A stretch of 9,645 nucleotides of DNA from positions 1 through 9,645 of the forward strand of contig PALK01000037.1 of NCBI GenBank assembly GCA_002710765.1. Reading direction: 5' to 3'. Of the stretch, positions 1-6,534 are shown in pieces (positions within the stretch are counted from its first letter, which is position 1; each line of letters begins with the position of its first letter). The notes beneath the pieces are model-generated. The model was not told where the DNA came from and did no database searches. It saw only the letters and a program-made list of their open reading frames with translations. A program made the translations under genes and the position numbers. This stretch comes from Rickettsiales bacterium (lineage in GTDB: Bacteria > Pseudomonadota > Alphaproteobacteria > Methylaequorales > Methylaequoraceae).

Positions 1-113
1 TTTATTTCAATTATATTTCCTTTTTTTTAGATTAATATTTTTGGGTTTAAATATTTTAATTTATTGATAAACAAAAATTGATTATTATATCTTACGTTTA
101 CATCTTACAATTT

Positions 114-692
114 ATGCGCAAACTAACACTCACATTAATTTTTCTATTATCATTTGAAGTTCAAAGTAAACCATCTAATGTTCTCAAATTATATTGTAAT
201 TATGATCCAAGTTTAATAAAAAAAGAACAAAGAAATATTGGATTTTTAAAATATGATAGTATTGACCGAACTGAAATTTGTAGAATTTTGAGTTGTGAGG
301 ATATAGTTGAAATTAATAAAAAAAGTGTGAAATTTAAAGGTAAAAATGAATATTTATTGAGAAACTCGTGGTTTAATCATCAAGGTATTTTGTTAGATGA
401 CTTTTCTATGACAAAAACTCACATTAATATTGGTACATTCGTATCACAAGCATATTTTCTAGATTCTTATTCGATAGATAGAATTACAGGAAATACAAAA
501 AGGATTTTTTATAGATTTGATGATGGCGACTTTTATTATAAACTTAAAAGAATTGAAAAAAACAAAGATAAAAAATATCCTCTCTATGATGAAAAAGGTA
601 AAATATCATTACAAACTTTAAAAGCTCTATCTTTAGAACCTTGGGAAACATTTTATTTTGAAGGAAAATGTCAGGTAGGTACAGGTATTTAA
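114..692 (+). CDS. secreted protein of unknown function, 192 aa
   Basis: I do not recognise a named family. I chose the ATG at 114 because it gives a compact Sec signal peptide (MRKLTLTLIFLLSFEVQS, then KPSN). The frame is open back to a TTG at 78, but the extra 12 residues would put a second hydrophobic stretch before the basic n-region. There is no Shine-Dalgarno sequence. The mature part is polar and lysine/aromatic-rich and should be periplasmic. It has cysteines at 28, 56, 61 and 186. The first and last lie near the two ends of the mature chain (LYC and GKC), so a disulfide is possible. A YSIDRITGNTKR segment in the second half resembles a motif I associate with small exported proteins of AT-rich marine alphaproteobacteria; this is memory, not a search. 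It is separated from the next gene by 275 bases and is probably its own transcription unit. Confidence 0.75.
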   Translation: MRKLTLTLIFLLSFEVQSKPSNVLKLYCNYDPSLIKKEQRNIGFLKYDSIDRTEICRILSCEDIVEINKKSVKFKGKNEYLLRNSWFNHQGILLDDFSMTKTHINIGTFVSQAYFLDSYSIDRITGNTKRIFYRFDDGDFYYKLKRIEKNKDKKYPLYDEKGKISLQTLKALSLEPWETFYFEGKCQVGTGI

Positions 693-720
693 GTAATATT
701 TCTGGAGATATTAATATTAC
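693..720 (+). other. stem-loop directly after the stop codon of the 192-aa gene
   Basis: The arms GTAATATT (693-700) and AATATTAC (713-720) are perfectly complementary over 8 bp around a 12-base loop, starting one base after the TAA stop. It could be a weak terminator or a 3'-end stabilising hairpin. The stem has a single G-C pair at each arm's outer end and no T-tract follows, so it is not a convincing intrinsic terminator. Confidence 0.25.
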
Positions 721-829
721 ATTTGGTTAGCAGAATACTAAATATCTTATTTTTATAATTTTACTTTTAGGATTCAGGAGCATCTTTCTTTCAACTCTTG
801 TTGTATATTGATCAAGAATTTTTAAAATT

Positions 830-884
830 AGTAACAATGGTAACTAATGACTAATGACACGTCATTGTTAAAAATGATGTTACT
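830..884. repeat. cluster of overlapping short inverted and direct repeats
   Basis: TAACAATG (832-839) is complementary to CATTGTTA (863-870). AATGAC (853-858) is complementary to GTCATT (861-866). AGTAACA (830-836) is complementary to TGTTACT (878-884). CTAATGA is repeated in tandem at 844-857. The pairings share bases and so exclude one another. The cluster lies 30-80 bases upstream of a candidate -10 box for the transglycosylase gene, so an operator or a structured leader is possible. In AT-rich DNA some of this is expected by chance, but four such relations in 55 bases is more than I see elsewhere in the window. Confidence 0.35.
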
Positions 885-889
885 TGGTA

Positions 890-917
890 TTATGACAGTT
901 ATTAAGAGGAGTATAAT
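890..917 (+). promoter_or_regulatory. possible promoter for the transglycosylase gene
   Basis: A perfect TATAAT -10 box lies at 912-917, with a poor -35 candidate (TTATGA, 890-895) 16 bases upstream. Transcription would start near 924 and leave a leader of about 44 bases before the ATG at 968. The -35 match is weak, and TATAAT-like words are common in DNA of this composition. Confidence 0.3.
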
Positions 918-967
918 ATTTTAATATTATATAAAATACTAAAATAAAACTAGTTTACTATAAAGCA

Positions 968-1897
968 ATGGTTATAAAAAAAACTCAAGCCTATTTTATT
1001 AAAATTTTATTAAAATCTATTTATATTTTAATAGTATTAAATTTTAGTTTGTTAGTATTTACTCCAAACTCTGTTATCGGAAATGACACTTTGATTTGTA
1101 AAAACGAAATTAGAAAGACCGAAGAAAGACTTAATATCCCTAAAAATTTACTTTTATCTATTGCTCTTACTGAGTCAGGAAAAAAAATCAATGGTAATTT
1201 TATCCCTTGGCCTTGGACTATTAATACAAAAGGAAAAGGTCAATTTTTTAAAAATAAAAATCAAGTAATTGCCAAAGTAAAAAACAATCTTAAAAACAAA
1301 AAAAATAATTTTGATGTTGGTTGTATGCAAATAAATTACTATTACCATGGGAGTAAATTTATGAATATAGAGGAGATGTTAGATCCTTCAAAGAATGTTC
1401 TTTACTCAGGAAAGTTTATAATCCAATTGAAAAATAAACATAAAAATTGGAAAGAAGCAATTTCAAGATATCACTCTAACACTCCATGGAGAAAAGAAAT
1501 GTATTTTTCTAAAGTAATGAATAATTGGGCATTCCTGGAAAGAGATATAACCAATAATGAAATTATGGTTTCTAAATTAAATAAAAAAAAGAAAATCAAA
1601 TTAACTACGAATTCTCAAGACTTGAATGAAATTGAAAATAGCAAGTTTAAAAATAAGAAAAAGAATAAAATTAAAAATAATTACTCATTTGATACGAATT
1701 ATTCAATAAACAGGGATAATCTTGAAGAAATAAGACTAAATAATAGACAGTTTAAAGAATCTGTAGAAGAACTCTCTAATTTTTTGCCTAAAAATGTTAA
1801 AAGAATAATGGTCATTAATGAGTTTCAATATATGGATGAAGAAACAATAATTGATAACTTAAAAAGAATTGAAGATTTTAAAAAAAATAAAAATTAA
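968..1897 (+). CDS. secreted lytic transglycosylase-like protein (SLT domain)
   Basis: A probable peptidoglycan lytic transglycosylase, which would cleave the MurNAc-GlcNAc bond in the periplasm with formation of anhydro-MurNAc. A hydrophobic signal or anchor spans about residues 10-38. The SLT domain covers about 44-188. It contains LSIALTES with Glu69 as the likely catalytic acid, then PWPWTIN (80-86), the DVGCMQIN core motif (116-123), MLDPSKNVLYS (137-147) and an AISRYHS...Y...V...W ending (164-187). The PWPW segment and this motif order are typical of alphaproteobacterial SLT proteins. After about residue 195 there is a tail of some 110 residues, very rich in Lys and Asn and probably disordered, ending in a short region with more hydrophobic character (VKRIMVINEF). 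The ATG at 968 has no Shine-Dalgarno. The next gene starts 65 bases downstream, so this gene may be cotranscribed with the operon or just ahead of it. Confidence 0.88.
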   Translation: MVIKKTQAYFIKILLKSIYILIVLNFSLLVFTPNSVIGNDTLICKNEIRKTEERLNIPKNLLLSIALTESGKKINGNFIPWPWTINTKGKGQFFKNKNQVIAKVKNNLKNKKNNFDVGCMQINYYYHGSKFMNIEEMLDPSKNVLYSGKFIIQLKNKHKNWKEAISRYHSNTPWRKEMYFSKVMNNWAFLERDITNNEIMVSKLNKKKKIKLTTNSQDLNEIENSKFKNKKKNKIKNNYSFDTNYSINRDNLEEIRLNNRQFKESVEELSNFLPKNVKRIMVINEFQYMDEETIIDNLKRIEDFKKNKN

Positions 1898-1962
1898 AAA
1901 TATTATTTGAAAGAGTAATAATTTGTTCTAAGATTAATTGTATTTTTTATTTTTTTATAACA

Positions 1963-2295
1963 ATGAGATTTTTATTTTTAATTAGTTTCTTTTTTTTAAT
2001 AATTCCGTTTGACTCAAAATCTGATGATTCATTAAGTGCACATACTATTGGTCACATTACTGGTGGATTAGGAAGTTTATTTTTAGGCCCATTGCCTGGA
2101 TTAGGATTAGCAATTTTACCTGAGGCTATTAAAATTATTTCAAGTGATGATAATTTTGTTGATAATAGAAAAACTTACTATGTAAATGAGTACTCTAAAG
2201 AATTTAAAATAGAACCACTAGTTGTTTCTGAGGATCAACTGATTACAAAGTACTCTAATACTGTTAAACTTACAAATTCTCTTGTTTACAAGTAG
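1963..2295 (+). CDS. small secreted glycine-rich hydrophobic protein, 110 aa
   Basis: Family not recognised. There is a signal peptide at residues 1-20 (MRFLFLISFFFLIIPFDSKS, then DD). A segment at about 28-60 then alternates Gly with hydrophobic residues (IGHITGGLGSLFLGPLPGLG and on to AILPEAIKII). It could insert in a membrane or pack as a glycine-zipper helix. The last 50 residues are polar, with YYVNEYSKEF and VVSEDQLITKYS. It is the first gene of the tightly packed run: its TAG stop is one base before the ATG of the next gene. The 65 bases upstream are T-rich with no Shine-Dalgarno, and any operon promoter would have to lie there or further up. The Gly-rich stretch recalls those in the two paralogous helical proteins downstream, in composition only. 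Confidence 0.75.
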   Translation: MRFLFLISFFFLIIPFDSKSDDSLSAHTIGHITGGLGSLFLGPLPGLGLAILPEAIKIISSDDNFVDNRKTYYVNEYSKEFKIEPLVVSEDQLITKYSNTVKLTNSLVYK

Positions 2296-2296
2296 G

Positions 2297-3472
2297 ATGG
2301 TTTTTCTTAAAAAAATCAAGTTTAAGACTTTTTTCTTTATTTTCCTTTTTCTTGTTTTTAATAACTTGCCTTACAAAGTCTTTTGTCAAAATTTATATTT
2401 TGCTGGTTTTTCTTTTCTTGGAAATGCAAATCAAGATTTTAGATACCCAGTGGCAGCTAAATTATTTGATGAAAATCCAACTATTTTCAAAGATCCATTA
2501 GATACAGCATTACTTAATCTTAAAAGAAAAAATTTAAATCTTATAAAAGATTTAGGAACAATTGAGAGTGGAGAAGCAGTTACTATCGCTTTTGCTCTAA
2601 CTGATGAGTCAATTGAGAGGTTTTCTACAATAGATGGGGTGACCAATGCTTATAAGATATATGCGCAAATCCTAGTTTTTGATTTTAATGAAAAAAAAGT
2701 CATTACTAATTACCCAGTCTTAGTTCAAAAAGAAACACTAACTAATGGTGTTCCAAGTGCCATTGAAGACTTTAATATTTTAAAATCTATGTATATTGAT
2801 ACTAGCAGTAAATCATCTATATTTAAGTTTTGGACAGAAAAATTAGAAACCGTTAAATTATTAAATGCAGGTAGTATTCATTTGCAAATTAGAGATGTTA
2901 AACTTGATAATGCGGTTACAAATCAAATACCTGAAAAACTTTCTAAGAATGATTTACTAAAGGTTCGTTCTGCTCAAAAGCTTGAATATCACATATCAAG
3001 CAAACAAAATGTTCCGATATTACCATACACACTTGGGCAGATAGGAAATTTTAAAAAAGGACTAATCGCCAGATTTAGTGATTCTCTAGAATATGATCTA
3101 ACGTTACCAGAGGCTGATTTCGTAATGGATCTTCTTATCAGAGAATTTAAAAATGTTACGGTGGACAGAGGGAAGTTTGAAGTAAAAATATATGCAGCAT
3201 TTATTACTTTAAATGTTCTGGAACCCTTAACTAATACTTCATATGTTAATTCAAAATTTGACTACAAGAATGAATTAGTCTTTCCAAAATCTGAAAATAT
3301 GCAAATTTTAAATGAATGGGATGTATACCAAAGAACGCAAGATGCTCTTTTTTCTAATTTAGCAAGGCAGATTTCTAAACGAGATGATGCTGTTCTTCCA
3401 TCTATTACCGGAACAGCAAATATAAAAAGTCAATTAGCAAAATTTGAAGGGATAATTAACAAATGCAAGTAA
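2297..3472 (+). CDS. secreted protein of unknown function, 391 aa
   Basis: I use the ATG at 2297, one base after the upstream stop. The TTG at 2282 in the same frame would overlap the upstream gene and only add five residues. Residues 1-30 form a signal peptide (basic MVFLKKIKFK, then a Phe/Leu core, up to PYKVFC). The mature protein opens with LYFAGFSFLGNANQDFRYPV, which looks like a beta strand and a conserved N-terminal block. A segment ITIAFA-like (residues 96-101, written TIAFAL) and IYAQILVFDF (121-130) followed by VITNYPVLVQ suggest paired beta strands. The rest is mixed alpha/beta, with no membrane helix and no catalytic motif I can name. From memory, similar openings occur in proteins encoded near CsgG-like genes of other proteobacteria; I cannot verify this. 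It overlaps the next gene by 10 bases, which implies coupled translation and a shared job. Confidence 0.82.
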   Translation: MVFLKKIKFKTFFFIFLFLVFNNLPYKVFCQNLYFAGFSFLGNANQDFRYPVAAKLFDENPTIFKDPLDTALLNLKRKNLNLIKDLGTIESGEAVTIAFALTDESIERFSTIDGVTNAYKIYAQILVFDFNEKKVITNYPVLVQKETLTNGVPSAIEDFNILKSMYIDTSSKSSIFKFWTEKLETVKLLNAGSIHLQIRDVKLDNAVTNQIPEKLSKNDLLKVRSAQKLEYHISSKQNVPILPYTLGQIGNFKKGLIARFSDSLEYDLTLPEADFVMDLLIREFKNVTVDRGKFEVKIYAAFITLNVLEPLTNTSYVNSKFDYKNELVFPKSENMQILNEWDVYQRTQDALFSNLARQISKRDDAVLPSITGTANIKSQLAKFEGIINKCK

Positions 3473-4560
3473 AGTTTTTATATGTAACATTTTTATGTAT
3501 TTTTGGTTTTTTCAATTTAGTTAATGCTGAAGTTACTTCAAAAGGAGTTGGAACAATTCAAATGAAGGGTAGTGACCCAACAAATATTGAAACCGAGGAG
3601 GCAAAAAAATTAGCAATTGAAACAGCATGGAAAAGTTATACGAGTAAATTTAACGTTTCAAAAATGAAACAATATATGCTTATAAAAGAAGATATAGATT
3701 CAAACCTTTCTGATTATATAATTTCTTCTGAAGTTATAAATAATATTATTGATCAGGGAACAAAAACTCTAAAAACTGTTGTTAAAATTAAAATTAATGA
3801 TGTGGCGTTGAACGTAAAGTTTAGTACTTTATCGGCCGCAGGACAAACTGCTTCCGGAGATAATAACGGAATTGTCGGCTTATTTATTATACGAGAACTT
3901 GAATCAAGAAGAACTTATGATGAAAAAAGAGTAGAAATTTCAGCTACAAAAGATGCTAAATCAGCTTCAGAATCAATTGGTAGATCAACTGATACAATTG
4001 AAACAGAATCATTTAGCAAAAAAGAAAGTGGTGGCTCAACCACTCAAAAAAGTGATAAACTATCTTACAAAAAAGCTTCAAATACAATTTCTCCAGATAT
4101 AATCGCCGATAATATGAATGATATTCTTGGAGATTTTATGTTCGAGGTTACCGAATATGATGAATTTTCAGCCGATTATGGTGCACCTGAAAGAACAAGT
4201 TTAGAAACCGAATTTATTGAATTCAATAAATTATCTAGAAACAACAAAAAATCGATAAGTAATATGATGAAAGAAATAAGAATTGAAGAGCCTGAGTTTA
4301 GATATTTACTCACCACAACTCTTGATAGTGATCAAGCTTTTATTGACCCAACATCCGGAAATAAAAAAGTAGTAGTTAATATTAATGCTAGAATACAAAG
4401 TTTTGAAAAAAAAAGACCTAAGACAGTTGCCTCTTTTACTACACAGGCATTTGGTATGGGTCCTAATGAAAAATCAGCTGCTACATCTGCTTTGAAAAAT
4501 GCTGTCAAATTAACTGCAAAAACTTTAGTTGACAAAATGAATGCTAAAGGACTTAATTGA
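3463..4560 (+). CDS. secreted protein with possible LPP20/FlgT_N-like N-terminal module
   Basis: 365 residues. The signal peptide ends at about Ala22 (NLVNA, then EVTSKGVG). Residues 23-120 look like the strand-helix-strand pattern of LPP20/FlgT_N domains: VTSKGVGTIQM, then a helix with regularly spaced Ala (EEAKKLAIETAWKSYTSKF), then late strands (KTLKTVVKIKINDVALNVKF). A Gly/Ser/Thr/Lys-rich linker follows at about 122-210. The C-terminal part (210-365) includes a strand VVVNINARIQSF (303-314), then VASFTTQAFGMGP and an Ala/Lys helix to the end. The ATG overlaps the preceding stop by 10 bases, and GAAGGGA about 10 bases upstream can serve as Shine-Dalgarno. No enzyme motif is visible. The module assignment rests on pattern only; the gene itself is secure. 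Confidence 0.85.
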   Translation: MQVKFLYVTFLCIFGFFNLVNAEVTSKGVGTIQMKGSDPTNIETEEAKKLAIETAWKSYTSKFNVSKMKQYMLIKEDIDSNLSDYIISSEVINNIIDQGTKTLKTVVKIKINDVALNVKFSTLSAAGQTASGDNNGIVGLFIIRELESRRTYDEKRVEISATKDAKSASESIGRSTDTIETESFSKKESGGSTTQKSDKLSYKKASNTISPDIIADNMNDILGDFMFEVTEYDEFSADYGAPERTSLETEFIEFNKLSRNNKKSISNMMKEIRIEEPEFRYLLTTTLDSDQAFIDPTSGNKKVVVNINARIQSFEKKRPKTVASFTTQAFGMGPNEKSAATSALKNAVKLTAKTLVDKMNAKGLN

Positions 4561-4570
4561 TATTATAAAA

Positions 4571-4576
4571 AAGGAG
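4571..4576 (+). promoter_or_regulatory. strong Shine-Dalgarno for the 225-aa gene
   Basis: AAGGAG lies 8 bases before the ATG at 4585. It is the best-placed ribosome binding site in the window; most other genes here have weak or no sites. It suggests that the 225-aa protein is translated more strongly than its neighbours, as expected for a structural or secreted subunit (inference). Confidence 0.7.
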
Positions 4577-4584
4577 AATTAATT

Positions 4585-5262
4585 ATGAACAATTTTATTA
4601 AAATATTTTTATTTATATTTCTATTTTATTCCCCATATGCCTATAGTATAGGTGGATTAGAGGTGCCTAAAATTCCTGGAGTTCCTGGACTTGGAGGAGG
4701 TGATTCTGGTGGAGATGTAGATATTGATGCTTTAACTGGAAAACAATCTGAACTAGTGAAATCTATGGCTAAAGCTATATTAAATTTAACTGAAGCTCAA
4801 GTAAAATTTTTAGAGGGATTAGGTGAGAAAGAAGCGGCAATAGCCGCAGGTATGTATATTGAAGCTCTTAAAAAAGGAGAAGCAATTGGAAAAGATGACC
4901 TAAAAAAAGCAGTTGAGAAAACAAAAGAATCCCAAGCGTTAATTGATAAAAAAATCGCTGAACAAACAGTTTTAGAGGCGGAGGCAAAACTAACTTTTGC
5001 AAAAGGAATTCCTCCCTACGGAAAGGGAGTATTAGGATTATCTTTAACAGGATTAAAAGCAAAACAGACTGTTGACTCAATTGGAAGCAACCCAAGTCCA
5101 ATGATTATAACTAAAGTGGGTAGTTTGTTTTATATTGCAAAAGAAACGCCTCAAGCAATAAGCCTTTTTGCCAGCTCTACAGGAACAATTATAGATTTTT
5201 CTACAATGAATAAAATTGATACAAAACCTCTTGAAGAAGCTAAAGAAGGTTTAGGAAGATAG
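4585..5262 (+). CDS. secreted helical protein with Gly/Pro-rich N-terminus (paralogue of the gene at 8567)
   Basis: 225 residues. The signal peptide is about residues 1-21 (up to PYAYS). A short region rich in Gly and Pro follows (VPKIPGVPGLGGGDSGGDVD, 27-46), then a mostly helical domain from about 50 to 225. The helical part contains NLTEAQVKFLEGLGEKEAA, KDDLKKAVEKTKESQ and the block FAKGIPPYGKGV. It continues with a less polar segment (KVGSLFYIAKETPQAISLFASS) and ends in LEEAKEGLG. Residues 67-156 align without gaps to residues 147-236 of the 303-aa protein at 8567, with 39 of 90 identities by my hand count, so the two are paralogues. I know no named family. It could be a secreted or assembled substrate, or a periplasmic structural subunit. 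It sits 24 bases after the preceding gene with its own strong ribosome binding site. Confidence 0.85.
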   Translation: MNNFIKIFLFIFLFYSPYAYSIGGLEVPKIPGVPGLGGGDSGGDVDIDALTGKQSELVKSMAKAILNLTEAQVKFLEGLGEKEAAIAAGMYIEALKKGEAIGKDDLKKAVEKTKESQALIDKKIAEQTVLEAEAKLTFAKGIPPYGKGVLGLSLTGLKAKQTVDSIGSNPSPMIITKVGSLFYIAKETPQAISLFASSTGTIIDFSTMNKIDTKPLEEAKEGLGR

Positions 5263-5298
5263 AGAATAAATTAGTATTAAGAGTGATTTAATATAAAA

Positions 5299-6534
5299 AT
5301 GAAGAAACTATTTATCTTATTTTTATTTTTTCCTTTTTTTTCTTTCGCAAAGATTGAAATTAAAAGTGTCGTAGTGAATGGAATTGGTTCAACTGAACAG
5401 TTAGCTATTGAGTCAGGTTTAGTTGAAGCAGTTTCTCAAATAAATGGAGCAAAAATTGCAGCTGAAATTAAAACTTCACTCTCTCAAACAACAACTGAGG
5501 AAGGGTCTGAAGTTACAAAATCATTTGATAAAAATGTTTCAAAACTTACGAATGGTTTTGTAAGGAGTTACAAAATATTATCTTCTAACAAAGATAAAAA
5601 TTTGTATAATGTAAAGTTATCTGTCGAAATATCAAAGTTTAAAAAATCAGTTCAAACGAAAAGATTAAGATTAGCAGTCGTTCCTTTTAAAGCATCTAAC
5701 ACTTTAAAAGTTAATGATACAGTCAAAAAATTTGAAGGTTCAATTACATCTCAGATTGAAAACTATTTAACACAAACTAGAAGATTTTCCTTAGTTGACA
5801 GATCTTTTCTTGAAGAACAGACAAATGAATTAAATTTCATTGCAGATGGGGCTAAAACAAGTATGTCAAACGATGAAATTGCTAAATTAGGAAATAGAAT
5901 TGGAACCGATTATTTGATAGTTGGTAGAGTAGAAAAAGCAAATTCATTTATAACTGAAAAAAAAAGTAAAGTCTCAGATACAGTTAAGAAATCTCTTATT
6001 TCCAACGCTGTTTTAACGCTTAGAATCATAGACGTAGCAACAACACAGATTAAATTTTCAGACACATATGAAAAATCTATGAGTTCATCAATTGAAAAAG
6101 TTGCGGCTGATTTAGCTTCAAGTATTGGTGACGAAATTATTAACGCGATATATCCAATTAGAATTGTAAATGCTTCATTGACTCAAGTCACTCTTGGCCA
6201 GGGCGGAAAAACAATGGCAACTGGAGATTTATTTAAGGTATATCAACTAGGAAAAAGAATAAAAGATGTTTATACTGGAGAAAGCCTTGGTAGAGAAGAA
6301 ATTGAAGTTGCTACAATTCAAATAAAAACTATTAAGCCCAAAACTTCTGAAGCACAGATCCTAGAATCTATAATAGAGTTATCAGATGCAATTCAAGATA
6401 AAGATGCATTTATTGTAAGACCCTTCAAAAAAGCTAAAGCTATTAAAGCTAAAGCTATTAAAGCTAAATCCCAATCAGTTGAAAAAACTCAACTAATTAA
6501 AAAACTTAAAAAGGAGTCTGAAGAAGAATGGTAA
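5299..6534 (+). CDS. CsgG/FlgT-like periplasmic or outer-membrane assembly protein
   Basis: 411 residues and the most recognisable product of the operon. The signal peptide ends at Ala17 (SFA, then KIEIK), with no lipobox. Residues 18-115 resemble FlgT_N/LPP20: VVVNGIGSTEQLAIESGLVE, FVRSYKI, then NLYNVKLSVEI. Residues 122-285 resemble the CsgG/TolB-N fold: RLRLAVVPFK, a helix EGSITSQIENYL, RRFSLVDRSFLEEQ, LGNRIGTDYLIVGRV, AVLTLRIIDVATTQI. Residues 287-375 resemble the FlgT C-terminal beta domain: RIVNASLTQVTLG, GDLFKVYQLG, EEIEVATIQIKTI. FlgT is a flagellar H-ring protein and CsgG the curli export pore; here there is no flagellar or curli subunit gene. Curli CsgG is a lipoprotein and this protein is not, so an exact CsgG role is unlikely. 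The C-terminus is a lysine-rich tail with a small tandem repeat. It starts 36 bases after its neighbour and overlaps the next gene by 7 bases. Confidence 0.85.
   Translation: MKKLFILFLFFPFFSFAKIEIKSVVVNGIGSTEQLAIESGLVEAVSQINGAKIAAEIKTSLSQTTTEEGSEVTKSFDKNVSKLTNGFVRSYKILSSNKDKNLYNVKLSVEISKFKKSVQTKRLRLAVVPFKASNTLKVNDTVKKFEGSITSQIENYLTQTRRFSLVDRSFLEEQTNELNFIADGAKTSMSNDEIAKLGNRIGTDYLIVGRVEKANSFITEKKSKVSDTVKKSLISNAVLTLRIIDVATTQIKFSDTYEKSMSSSIEKVAADLASSIGDEIINAIYPIRIVNASLTQVTLGQGGKTMATGDLFKVYQLGKRIKDVYTGESLGREEIEVATIQIKTIKPKTSEAQILESIIELSDAIQDKDAFIVRPFKKAKAIKAKAIKAKSQSVEKTQLIKKLKKESEEEW
6430..6468 (+). repeat. 15-bp in-frame tandem repeat in the CsgG/FlgT-like gene
   Basis: The unit AAAGCTAAAGCTATT occurs twice (6430-6444, 6445-6459), followed by nine bases of a third copy. 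It encodes KAKAI-KAKAI-KAK at residues 378-390, just after the C-terminal beta domain. The exact DNA identity of the units points to recent slippage duplication. It adds positive charge to the tail and could vary in copy number between strains. Confidence 0.9.
6511..6516 (+). promoter_or_regulatory. Shine-Dalgarno for the 440-aa gene
   Basis: AAGGAG lies inside the end of the upstream coding region, 11 bases before the ATG at 6528. The spacing is a little long, but the site supports that start and translational coupling across the 7-base overlap. Confidence 0.55.

Noticed and set aside
21..28. Run of eight T at the left edge as a possible terminator of an upstream gene
   Set aside because: No stem is visible in the 20 bases before it, and the upstream gene is outside the window.
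64..91. TTGATA ... TATATC as a promoter for the 192-aa gene
   Set aside because: The -10 match is only four of six, and such words are frequent in this composition. It would fit a start at 114 but is not strong enough to list.
847..924. 25-codon + strand ORF (MTNDTSLLKMMLLGIMTVIK and onward) in the spacer before the transglycosylase gene
   Set aside because: It has no ribosome binding site, contains the candidate -10 box and lies over the repeat cluster. The length is within chance expectation.
1900..1925. ATTATT/AATAAT hairpin after the transglycosylase gene as a terminator
   Set aside because: It is a six-bp all-A/T stem with no adjacent T-tract, so a transcription end between this gene and the operon is not shown.
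4868..5101. 77-codon minus-strand open frame with Leu-rich translation
   Set aside because: It is a shadow of the 225-aa gene. The Leu richness comes from antisense of Lys/Glu codons.
5299..6534. Calling the CsgG-like gene csgG and the cluster a curli operon
   Set aside because: There is no lipobox, the N- and C-terminal domains are extra, and no CsgA/B-type repeat protein or CsgE/F-like gene is recognisable.
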